A stretch of DNA of 6,038 nucleotides, from positions 1 to 6,038 of the forward strand of contig JABGPX010000234.1 in the NCBI GenBank assembly GCA_018644745.1, written 5' to 3'. How positions within the stretch are numbered: position 1 is the first letter of the stretch; each line of letters starts with the position of its first letter. Made by a program: the position numbers and the translations under genes. The DNA is from Spirochaetales bacterium (lineage in GTDB: Bacteria > Spirochaetota > Spirochaetia > ARS1246). Below are positions 1 through 5,682 of this stretch, piece after piece. The notes beneath the pieces were generated by a model. That model searched no databases. It worked only from the letters and a program-made list of their open reading frames with translations, and was not told where the DNA came from.

Positions 1-207
1 GAGAAAACCCCCGCCGCGAGGCGCGGGGTACTGTTTGGGATTCAGACCATGGTTCCCAGCATCGGCTGGTTTGCCGCGCCGCTGGTGGGCAGTGCGCTTT
101 CTATCCGCTATTCAACCATGCACGTGTTTCTGTCCATGAGTATCTTTCTCGGAGTTACCTTTGTGTACACTCTTTTTGTGAAGAAGATTGTTTCAAGGAG
201 AGGTTAG
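1..207 (+). CDS. C-terminal fragment of a membrane transporter, probably Major Facilitator Superfamily
   Basis: The frame is open from the first base to a TAG at 205-207, giving the last 68 residues of a protein whose start lies outside the window. Two hydrophobic stretches are visible, about residues 10-33 and 39-60, separated by a short polar turn (SIRYSTM). A basic tail (KKIVSRRG) follows, as expected on the cytoplasmic side. The pattern of a basic RRG, a glycine-rich helix with APLVGSAL, a short loop and a final hydrophobic helix resembles helices 11 and 12 of Major Facilitator transporters. That reading rests on pattern only; no substrate can be inferred, and another multi-pass transporter family is possible. 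The gene converges on pgi with 8 bases between the stop codons, so it is not part of the arginine unit. Confidence 0.65.
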   Translation, partial: EKTPAARRGVLFGIQTMVPSIGWFAAPLVGSALSIRYSTMHVFLSMSIFLGVTFVYTLFVKKIVSRRG

Positions 208-220
208 ACGGCGGTCTAAA
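203..220. terminator. Short inverted repeat holding both convergent stop codons; possible weak bidirectional terminator
   Basis: TTAGAC at 204-209 and GTCTAA at 214-219 form a perfect 6-bp stem around the loop GGCG. The left arm contains the transporter TAG (205-207), and the right arm contains the pgi TAG read on the minus strand (218-216). Neither side is followed by a clear run of T, so it does not meet the usual pattern of an intrinsic terminator. It is, however, the only hairpin I see between the two converging genes. Confidence 0.35.
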
Positions 221-1808
221 TTATTCCTAGAATGGCTGCGTATTTCGCGAGCACCGGGTCTTCCATTTTGCCTGTCAAAACCTGTTTCGCCAGAACTTTC
301 CCGAGCTGAACTCCCTCCTGGTCGAAAGAGTTCAGGTTCCACAGGAAGCCCTGAAACATTACCTTGTTTTCATAATGAGCCAGCAGCGCACCAAGAGATC
401 GAGGAGTAAGCCGCTGACCATAGATTAAACTTGAAAACCTATTCCCTGAAAAATTCTTACTTTTATTGGTATCCGACTTCCCGAGGGCAAACGCCGCTAT
501 CTGCGCTGCCAGGTTTGCCTGCAGTTTTTTCTGACTCGTCGAGCCGTCAGCGATGATATCAAAACCGGTCTGCGCTTTAAGAAAGCCGATGAACTGCAAG
601 CTGAACTTATCGGTTCCCTGATGGAGCAACTGATAGAATGAATGTTGTCCGTTGGTGCCCGGTTCGCCGAAAAGCACCGGACCGGTGGAGTAGGATACAG
701 GTTGATTGTCTCTGCTGACGCTTTTTCCATTGCTCTCCATATCAAGCTGCTGAAGATGAGCGGGAAAACGCTCAAGGGCCTGACTATAGGGCAGAATCGC
801 GGTACATGGGATACCGACAATATTCCTCTCATATAAACCAATAAGCGCATCCATCAATCCGGCGTTCGTCCTGGGATTCTCCTCGAGGGCAAGAAAATCT
901 GCCTCATGTGCCCCCTCGAGTATTTTACCGAAATAGTCCGGCCCGAATGCGAGAGAAAGCACCACGCCGCCTACCGCGCTTGTCGATGAGTATCGTCCGC
1001 CGATATAGTCGTCTATGAAAAATGAATCGAGAAGGTTTTTGTCATGCGCGAGGGGGCTGGATTCACTAGTAACCGCGACAAAATGACTTTCCGGTTCAAG
1101 TCCGGATATGCCGCTTTTTCGCATTTTTGCGTACACCATATCTCTATTGGTGAGGGTTTCCTGTGTCGTGCCGCTTTTCGATACCAGAATAAAAAGCGTT
1201 TTCTCCAGATCAATCCTGGAAAGCACCGAATTTGCATCATCCGGATCGACATTTGAGATAAACAGGGCCCTCATTTTTTCATTTCCCTGCTCAATCGCAA
1301 GGTTCTTCAGAGCGAGATAGAGGGCTCTCGGTCCGAGGTCAGATCCGCCTATTCCAATTTGTACTACCGTATCGAAGGGTTTCCCGGTAGAACCCGTTAT
1401 TCTACCGCCGTGGACTTCTTCCGCGAATTCCGAAAACCTATTTCTCTGCTCGATGTAAAACTTTCTGAGATTTTTCCCATTGCTGAGAACCGGCTCACCA
1501 ATCTGTCCTCTTGTAAGATGATGGAGCACCATTCGTCCCTCACCGGTATTCATCACAGCGCCGGACGCCAGAGCCTGGTACTTTTCAATAACCTGCTGCT
1601 CCCGCGCCAAATCCGTCAGCAGCCCGATGGTTTGACCATCCACCGCTCGTGCTCCGTAGTTGAAAATCAAACCGCCGCCCACTGATATTGAATAATTGTC
1701 GATGCGCTGCGGATCAAGCAGCTCATCCAAATCGAGTTCTTTTGAGTTCTCCGCGAGATTGGCGTACGCTTGAGTTTCATCAAGATTCTTGAATTCGAGG
1801 TTCCCCAT
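216..1808 (-). CDS. pgi: Glucose-6-phosphate isomerase
   Basis: This cytoplasmic enzyme interconverts glucose 6-phosphate and fructose 6-phosphate, linking glycolysis, gluconeogenesis and the pentose phosphate pathway. The 530 residues fit the long form of the family (E. coli is about 549). Visible motifs are IGIGGSDLGP (151-160), the sugar-phosphate binding SKSGTT (210-215), GGRYSSTSAVGG (270-281) with Arg272, MESNGK (357-362) with the catalytic Glu358, NGQHSF (386-391) with the catalytic His389, and the C-terminal signature FDQEGVQLGK (495-504) ending in the catalytic Lys504. All key residues are present, so the enzyme should be active. The ATG at 1808 is chosen because AAGGA lies 6 bases upstream. 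That site overlaps the argG stop codon and leaves 9 bases between the genes. pgi is therefore probably the last cistron of the arginine unit, an unusual place for it. I see no obvious promoter of its own. Confidence 0.97.
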   Translation of the reverse strand: MGNLEFKNLDETQAYANLAENSKELDLDELLDPQRIDNYSISVGGGLIFNYGARAVDGQTIGLLTDLAREQQVIEKYQALASGAVMNTGEGRMVLHHLTRGQIGEPVLSNGKNLRKFYIEQRNRFSEFAEEVHGGRITGSTGKPFDTVVQIGIGGSDLGPRALYLALKNLAIEQGNEKMRALFISNVDPDDANSVLSRIDLEKTLFILVSKSGTTQETLTNRDMVYAKMRKSGISGLEPESHFVAVTSESSPLAHDKNLLDSFFIDDYIGGRYSSTSAVGGVVLSLAFGPDYFGKILEGAHEADFLALEENPRTNAGLMDALIGLYERNIVGIPCTAILPYSQALERFPAHLQQLDMESNGKSVSRDNQPVSYSTGPVLFGEPGTNGQHSFYQLLHQGTDKFSLQFIGFLKAQTGFDIIADGSTSQKKLQANLAAQIAAFALGKSDTNKSKNFSGNRFSSLIYGQRLTPRSLGALLAHYENKVMFQGFLWNLNSFDQEGVQLGKVLAKQVLTGKMEDPVLAKYAAILGII

Positions 1809-1814
1809 AATTTT

Positions 1815-1819
1815 TCCTT
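1815..1819 (-). promoter_or_regulatory. pgi ribosome-binding site overlapping the argG stop codon
   Basis: Read on the minus strand the junction is TAAGGAAAAATTATG. The AA of the argG stop TAA is also the start of AAGGA, which sits 6 bases before the pgi ATG. Ribosomes ending argG cover the pgi initiation site, so translation of the two genes is probably coupled. Confidence 0.75.
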
Positions 1820-3092
1820 ACTTGTCGTGATAGGTTGCCGCGGTGCCCTTCATTTCAGGAGCCTGGCCGTTCTCACTTCGGATATCTTTATGAACCATTG
1901 CCGATACGCCGGTCGATAGGCCGTAAAGCTTGATAAATCCGGTTGCGTCCTGATGATCGTAGGAGCTTTCACCAAAGGAGGCCAGATCCTCCAGGTAAAG
2001 TGAATAGGGAGATTTCCTACCGGCCACGATGATATTGCCTTTATAGAGAACAAGCCGGACAGACCCGGTGATATGTGTGCACGCGGTATTCATAAAGGCA
2101 TCGATTGATTCTCTCAGAGTGGTAAACCATTTGCCCGAGTATACCATCTCGCCGTAGCGAACTCCCATCATGGTTTTGTAGCTCAGGGTTTCCGCGTCGA
2201 GAGTAATCATCTCAAGTTCGTGAAGGGCTTTCGTTAGAATCGTCCCCGCCGGAGTTTCGTATACTCCTCGGCTTTTCATCCCAACCACCCTGGTTTCCAC
2301 TAAATCAGATCTGCCGATTCCGTTCGCCGCGCCCATCGTGTTGAGTCTTTCGAGGATTTCCAAGGGCGGAAGCCGTACGCCGTCCAGTCCGACTGGAGTT
2401 CCCTGCTCAAAATCCAGGTTCAATTCTGTTTCTTTGTCAGGCGCTTCTTGAGGAGATTTTGTCAGTTGGAACATCTGCTCCTGGGGCCTATTCCATGGAT
2501 CTTCAAGATCTCCGCCTTCATGGCTCATGTGCCAGATATTCCAGTCCCGTGAATAGATATTTTTCTTTGAGATATTGCCCAGGTTGATATCGTGCTGTTT
2601 TGCGTAGTCGATCGCATCTTCCCGTGAATGTATGTCCCATACCCGCCATGGCGCGATAACCTGAAGATGCGGACCAAGGGCCTTATAGGCCAGCTCGAAA
2701 CGTACCTGATCATTGCCCTTGCCCGTGCAGCCATGGGCGACGGCGTCCGCTCCTTCGGCAAGCGCAACATCCACCTGGTGTTTGGCCTGCAGCGGTCTTG
2801 CGATTGATGTGCCAAGGAGGTATTTGCCTTCATAGATCGCTCCGGCTCGAAGCATCGGAAACAGAAAATCTCTGGCAAACTCCTCCCGGACGTCACGGAT
2901 ATATAATTTGCTTGCGCCGGATGCAAGAGCTTTGCTCTCCATGTTGTCCCAGTCTTCATCCTGCCCGACATTCGTACACATTCCCACGATCTCGGCGCCA
3001 GGATAGTGTTCCTTCAGCCATGGGATAATGATCGATGTATCGAGTCCGCCCGAATATGCAAGTACTATTTTCTTGATCGTTTTTTCGCTCAT
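1818..3092 (-). CDS. argG: Argininosuccinate synthase
   Basis: The enzyme joins citrulline and aspartate using ATP to give argininosuccinate, AMP and pyrophosphate, the next-to-last step of arginine synthesis, in the cytoplasm. The 424 residues match the family length of about 400-450. The N-terminal nucleotide-binding loop AYSGGLDTS (12-20) is the family's PP-loop signature. GCTGKGNDQVRFE (121-133) is the second family signature and binds ATP and aspartate. IWHMSHEGGDLEDP (186-199) and GRSDLVETRVVGMKSRG (260-276) are strongly conserved, and the C-terminal DATGFIKLYGL (382-392) helps form the tetramer. No key motif is missing. The ATG at 3092 follows AAGGAG (3101-3106) with 8 bases between. 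argD ends 22 bases upstream and pgi begins 9 bases downstream. Regulation is expected through the ARG boxes before argR. Confidence 0.98.
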   Translation of the reverse strand: MSEKTIKKIVLAYSGGLDTSIIIPWLKEHYPGAEIVGMCTNVGQDEDWDNMESKALASGASKLYIRDVREEFARDFLFPMLRAGAIYEGKYLLGTSIARPLQAKHQVDVALAEGADAVAHGCTGKGNDQVRFELAYKALGPHLQVIAPWRVWDIHSREDAIDYAKQHDINLGNISKKNIYSRDWNIWHMSHEGGDLEDPWNRPQEQMFQLTKSPQEAPDKETELNLDFEQGTPVGLDGVRLPPLEILERLNTMGAANGIGRSDLVETRVVGMKSRGVYETPAGTILTKALHELEMITLDAETLSYKTMMGVRYGEMVYSGKWFTTLRESIDAFMNTACTHITGSVRLVLYKGNIIVAGRKSPYSLYLEDLASFGESSYDHQDATGFIKLYGLSTGVSAMVHKDIRSENGQAPEMKGTAATYHDK

Positions 3093-3100
3093 CTGGTAAT

Positions 3101-3106
3101 CTCCTT
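3101..3106 (-). promoter_or_regulatory. argG ribosome-binding site
   Basis: AAGGAG on the minus strand lies 8 bases before the argG ATG, inside the 22-base argD-argG gap. It is the strongest Shine-Dalgarno match in the unit, so argG can initiate translation on its own, unlike argB. Confidence 0.75.
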
Positions 3107-3114
3107 AAGTTGTT

Positions 3115-4332
3115 TTATGCCAATATTTTCAAACATGTTTCTTCTATCATTGATAGACCTTTTTTCAATTCCTCTTTGCTTATAACTAGGGGAGGGGCTA
3201 TGCGTAAAACCGATACCCCAGATCTCAGTATAAGCAGACCATCGGCCTGGAGAGCAGCCATTATTTCCGGCAGTTTGTCCGCCCGAGCCGGATCGATCTC
3301 CAATCCCTTTAACATACCCAAGCCTTTAACGCCTGTGATTCCTGGATTTTTCTGTGCTATTTCCTGGAGACGAGATTCGAGGTATGCTGCGTTTTCCTCC
3401 AACTCGGCTAAAAAAGCTTCATCAAGAACAACATCCAGCACCTTTCCGGCAACCGCCGTGGTTACCGGACCACCGCCGAAAGTAGTGCCGTGATGTCCGG
3501 GAATGAGTTCCTTGTCTATCTTGGCGGGAATCAACGTTGCGGAAAGAGGCAGCCCCCCCGCGAGAGGTTTTGCTATTGTTACAATATCGGGCACAAGCCC
3601 GACAGCATCGCTAGCAAGAGCTTTGCCGCAGCGCCCTAGGCCGGTTTGTACCTCGTCGGCGATGAGCATAATGTCATACTTTCGGCACAAGGTATTCAAT
3701 GTCTCGACGAACTCCGGCGTCATAACATTCATACCGCCTTCGCCCTGGACCACTTCCACGAGTACAGCCGCAAAGGTTTCATCGAGTAGTTCTTCAACCT
3801 GCTTCGAATCATTGAAATCACATACGCTCACCCCCGGCACGAGCGGAGCAAAGGGCTCCTGATATTTCGCAGTTGGCGTACAGGAGAGCGCGCCCATCGT
3901 TCTGCCGTGGAATGCGTTGTTGAAGCAGAGTAGCCTATGATTACCTTCTCCCTTCTTGCGCAGGCTGTACAGTCGGGAGAACTTTATCGCTGCTTCATTT
4001 GCTTCCGAGCCGCTGTTGCCGAATTGAACCGCGCTGAAATTGCCCAGTTTTAAAAGTCGGTTACCAAGATCGATTGATGGCGGAGTGGCATATAGATTTG
4101 ATATATGTATCAGTTTGGCCATCTGTTCGGAGGCTGCGTCGGCCAGATCTGTTCTTCCGTAGCCGAGAGCATTTACCGATATTCCGGATCCGAAATCCAA
4201 ATAGGTTTTGCCGGCGATATCCTCGATATAAACTCCGCTCCCTTTCTCTAAAACCAGCATCTCAGCTGAGAAACAGTTCGGGAAGGGATGGGCTTCCGTC
4301 TTCGCGTTGCCATTTGTTGGTGAATTACTCAT
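3115..4332 (-). CDS. argD: Acetylornithine aminotransferase, PLP-dependent class III
   Basis: This cytoplasmic enzyme transfers an amino group from glutamate to N-acetylglutamate 5-semialdehyde, making N-acetylornithine. Relatives such as E. coli ArgD also serve as succinyl-diaminopimelate aminotransferase in lysine synthesis, which cannot be judged here. The 405 residues are the usual length. Visible are GNSGSEANEAAIK (105-117), which binds the cofactor phosphate, FHGRTMG (141-147), ADEVQTGLGR (225-234) with Asp226 facing the pyridine nitrogen, IAKPLAGGLP (253-262) with the Schiff-base Lys255, and HGTTFGGGP (281-289), whose threonines contact phosphate from the partner subunit. The family includes ornithine and GABA aminotransferases, but the arg neighbours settle the assignment. 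The ATG at 4332 overlaps the argB stop as ATGA. AAAGGAG is 11 bases upstream, slightly far, so coupling to argB probably helps initiation. Confidence 0.96.
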   Translation of the reverse strand: MSNSPTNGNAKTEAHPFPNCFSAEMLVLEKGSGVYIEDIAGKTYLDFGSGISVNALGYGRTDLADAASEQMAKLIHISNLYATPPSIDLGNRLLKLGNFSAVQFGNSGSEANEAAIKFSRLYSLRKKGEGNHRLLCFNNAFHGRTMGALSCTPTAKYQEPFAPLVPGVSVCDFNDSKQVEELLDETFAAVLVEVVQGEGGMNVMTPEFVETLNTLCRKYDIMLIADEVQTGLGRCGKALASDAVGLVPDIVTIAKPLAGGLPLSATLIPAKIDKELIPGHHGTTFGGGPVTTAVAGKVLDVVLDEAFLAELEENAAYLESRLQEIAQKNPGITGVKGLGMLKGLEIDPARADKLPEIMAALQADGLLILRSGVSVLRIAPPLVISKEELKKGLSMIEETCLKILA

Positions 4333-5111
4333 GTGTGGGTCGTCTCCTTTGTTATTCTTGTTCCCTTTTGTCCAGCCAGGAGCGCATGCAGATCTCCTTC
4401 TTTTTCATATCCGCCGATTATTACGCTCCCGATTCCTTTTTCCAGTGCGTCTGCCGAAGACCGCACTTTTGGTATCATCCCGCCGGTAATTACCTCGCTT
4501 GCGATTGCCTCGTCGATATCTTCCCTGCTCAGATTTTCGATGACAGCGTCGTTGCGCAGTACACCCGGGATATCCGAGATAAACACCAAAGTCTGCGCCG
4601 GCAGTGCGGTAGAAATAGCGAAAGCCGCTTCATCCGCGTTTATATTCAGCCCCTTACCCTCGGCATCCATGGCTGTGGAGGAAAATACCGGCATAATATT
4701 ATCATCGAGCAGAAGCCGAAGGACACCTGCATTTACCTGTGTGCTCTTGCCGGTTCTACTATCCAAGCTAATGGCCTCTCCAATCAGAATTCCTCCGTCG
4801 GAACCGCTTAATCCGACAGCCCGAATCCCTTGTGCGAATAACGATCTGACCAGCCCTTTATTGATCAATCCGCTTAACACCATATCGGCAATATTCATCT
4901 CCTCGGGAGTCGTCAGCCGCACGCCATTTTCAAACGCCGGCTCGAGACCGAATATCTTAGAAATCCGGCTAACTTCCGCACCCCCACCGTGTATGAGTAT
5001 AAATTGGTACTGGTCTTTCATCTTTTTTAATTCGCCGATCAGGTTCGTAAGCGCCGATTCTACCGACGCCGCCCGGCCGCCGATTTTTATGCAGATATAT
5101 GGTTTTGTCAT
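4329..5111 (-). CDS. argB: N-acetylglutamate kinase, short form without the arginine-sensing N-terminal helix
   Basis: The enzyme phosphorylates N-acetylglutamate with ATP, the second step of ornithine synthesis, in the cytoplasm. The 260 residues carry the amino acid kinase fold: IKIGG (8-12) with Lys9 for phosphate, HGGG (41-44), NGVRLT (62-67) with the substrate-contacting arginine, GLNINADEAA (154-163), and ITGGMIPKV (208-216) with Lys215. The protein starts only about five residues before the first strand. It therefore lacks the extra N-terminal helix found in arginine-inhibited hexameric kinases, and in length it resembles the arginine-insensitive E. coli enzyme (258 residues). Loss of feedback control is inference. 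The ATG at 5111 overlaps the argR stop as ATGA. No Shine-Dalgarno lies within the preceding 15 bases, so translation probably depends on ribosomes finishing argR. The downstream argD overlaps in the same way. Confidence 0.96.
   Translation of the reverse strand: MTKPYICIKIGGRAASVESALTNLIGELKKMKDQYQFILIHGGGAEVSRISKIFGLEPAFENGVRLTTPEEMNIADMVLSGLINKGLVRSLFAQGIRAVGLSGSDGGILIGEAISLDSRTGKSTQVNAGVLRLLLDDNIMPVFSSTAMDAEGKGLNINADEAAFAISTALPAQTLVFISDIPGVLRNDAVIENLSREDIDEAIASEVITGGMIPKVRSSADALEKGIGSVIIGGYEKEGDLHALLAGQKGTRITKETTHT
4344..4350 (-). promoter_or_regulatory. argD ribosome-binding site inside the end of argB
   Basis: AAAGGAG on the minus strand lies within the last codons of argB, 11 bases before the argD ATG. 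The spacing is longer than the ideal 5-9 bases, but the match is strong and supports the start at 4332. Confidence 0.65.
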
Positions 5112-5584
5112 GGTTGTTCGCCGATTTCAGGCACCTTTTTTTCAAGTTCCGCCTGCAGATCATCTTTTGAAGTATCTTCTTCGAGGACAAGCAGGATAGT
5201 GTCGTCACCGGCAACCGTACCGAGCAGCCCATGAATTTCCAGATTATCCAGCGCGACGGCCACGCTATTCGCATGTCCCGGCATGGTTTTTACAACGCCC
5301 AAATTACCTGAGAATTGAATAGAGAGCCAGCCGCGCATCAGGTCCTGAGAATACAACCTGAAGGTTTCCTTCACCTGCTCTTCACTTGGTATAGAATAAT
5401 AGTAGCCTGATATTCCGTCGTATACCTTTGCAAGCCGTAGTGATTTCAAGTCCCTCGAGAGAGTAGCTTGGGTTATATCAAAGCCCTGCTCATGCATGTA
5501 TGCGAGAAGATCATCCTGGCTGGACACATGGCTATTTCTGATATGATGTTTTATAACTTGGTGACGCGCCTGTTTATCCTTCAT
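5108..5584 (-). CDS. argR: Arginine repressor ArgR
   Basis: This is a DNA-binding regulator that, in the known family, forms hexamers with arginine and binds ARG boxes in front of arginine genes. The 158 residues match the family (E. coli 156, Bacillus AhrC 149). The N-terminal winged helix-turn-helix covers about residues 1-65, with the recognition region DITQATLSRDLKSL (36-49). The C-terminal domain carries MPGHANSVAVALD (101-113) and GTVAGDDTIL (122-131). The paired Asp127-Asp128 is the arginine-binding pair that also organises the hexamer. All expected features are intact. The ATG at 5584 is preceded by AAAGGA with 6 bases between. It is the first gene of the unit, lies downstream of two ARG boxes, and overlaps argB by 4 bases, so it should control its own synthesis and that of argBDG. 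Some relatives also activate arginine breakdown, but no catabolic gene is seen here. Confidence 0.97.
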   Translation of the reverse strand: MKDKQARHQVIKHHIRNSHVSSQDDLLAYMHEQGFDITQATLSRDLKSLRLAKVYDGISGYYYSIPSEEQVKETFRLYSQDLMRGWLSIQFSGNLGVVKTMPGHANSVAVALDNLEIHGLLGTVAGDDTILLVLEEDTSKDDLQAELEKKVPEIGEQP

Positions 5585-5590
5585 CAGAAG

Positions 5591-5596
5591 TCCTTT
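5591..5596 (-). promoter_or_regulatory. argR ribosome-binding site
   Basis: AAAGGA on the minus strand sits 6 bases before the argR ATG and fixes the start at 5584. Its first three bases (5594-5596) are shared with the proximal ARG box. Confidence 0.75.
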
Positions 5597-5611
5597 GTAT
5601 ATTTATACCCT
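5594..5611. promoter_or_regulatory. Proximal ARG box (imperfect), predicted ArgR operator
   Basis: The plus strand reads TTTGTATATTTATACCCT. Against the core TGNAT-N4-ATNCA, bases 5596-5609 give TGTAT-ATTT-ATACC, one mismatch at the last position. The box begins 3 bases from its better neighbour at 5615-5632, putting their centres 21 bp apart, two helical turns. It touches the argR Shine-Dalgarno site. The match alone would be weak; the spacing makes it convincing. Confidence 0.7.
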
Positions 5612-5614
5612 TTC

Positions 5615-5632
5615 TATGCATAAACATACATT
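5615..5632. promoter_or_regulatory. Distal ARG box (full core match), predicted ArgR operator
   Basis: The plus strand reads TATGCATAAACATACATT. Bases 5617-5630 fit the core TGNAT-N4-ATNCA without mismatch (TGCAT-AAAC-ATACA), and the flanking bases fit the A/T-rich ends of the E. coli consensus. It covers the predicted -10 element of argR, so ArgR bound here should block initiation. This is the expected operator for autorepression of the arginine unit. Confidence 0.8.
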
Positions 5633-5651
5633 ATTCGGCATCTCTTGGCAA
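5623..5651 (-). promoter_or_regulatory. Predicted sigma-70-type promoter of the argR unit
   Basis: On the minus strand TTGCCA (5651-5646, five of six against TTGACA) is followed after 17 bases by TATGTT (5628-5623, four of six against TATAAT). Transcription would begin near 5616, giving a leader of about 30 bases before the argR ATG. The -10 lies inside the distal ARG box. A second -10-like TATAAA at 5607-5602 lacks a good -35 and would leave almost no leader, so I prefer the first. Confidence 0.55.
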
Positions 5652-5673
5652 TAGGTTTTATATCGTGAATACT
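5645..5673 (+). promoter_or_regulatory. Weak candidate promoter for the biotin ligase gene
   Basis: TTGGCA at 5645-5650 and AATACT at 5668-5673 are 17 bases apart, with four of six matches in the -10. The -35 is the same near-palindrome (TTGGCAA) used by the argR promoter on the other strand. A start near 5680 would leave the ATG at 5683 almost leaderless and would exclude the GTG at 5665, so this call is tentative. Confidence 0.25.
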
Positions 5674-5682
5674 AAAAGAATT

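Noticed and set aside
188..409. A 73-codon plus-strand frame starting inside the transporter tail.
   Set aside because: It runs antisense through the conserved C-terminal end of pgi, including its DQEGVQLGK signature, and is a shadow frame.
4074..4811. A 245-codon plus-strand frame opposite argD and argB, rich in Cys, Arg and Ser.
   Set aside because: It crosses the argB-argD junction antisense, has no recognisable motif, and its composition looks like reverse-strand reading of real genes.
4333..5199. Long open frame of 288 codons on the plus strand, opposite argB and the end of argR.
   Set aside because: It lies fully antisense to genes with intact, recognisable family motifs, its product is rich in Ser, Pro and Arg with no recognisable domain, and it is best explained as a shadow of argB codon use.
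5637..5650. Possible third ARG box upstream of the tandem pair (GGCAT-CTCT-TGGCA).
   Set aside because: It has three mismatches to the core, and its offset from the distal box is 20 bp rather than 21, so it is no better than chance.
5585..5682. Possible riboswitch or leader peptide in the argR-birA gap.
   Set aside because: The predicted leader of about 30 bases is too short for a known riboswitch, no short reading frame with a ribosome-binding site is visible, and the ARG boxes explain the sequence.
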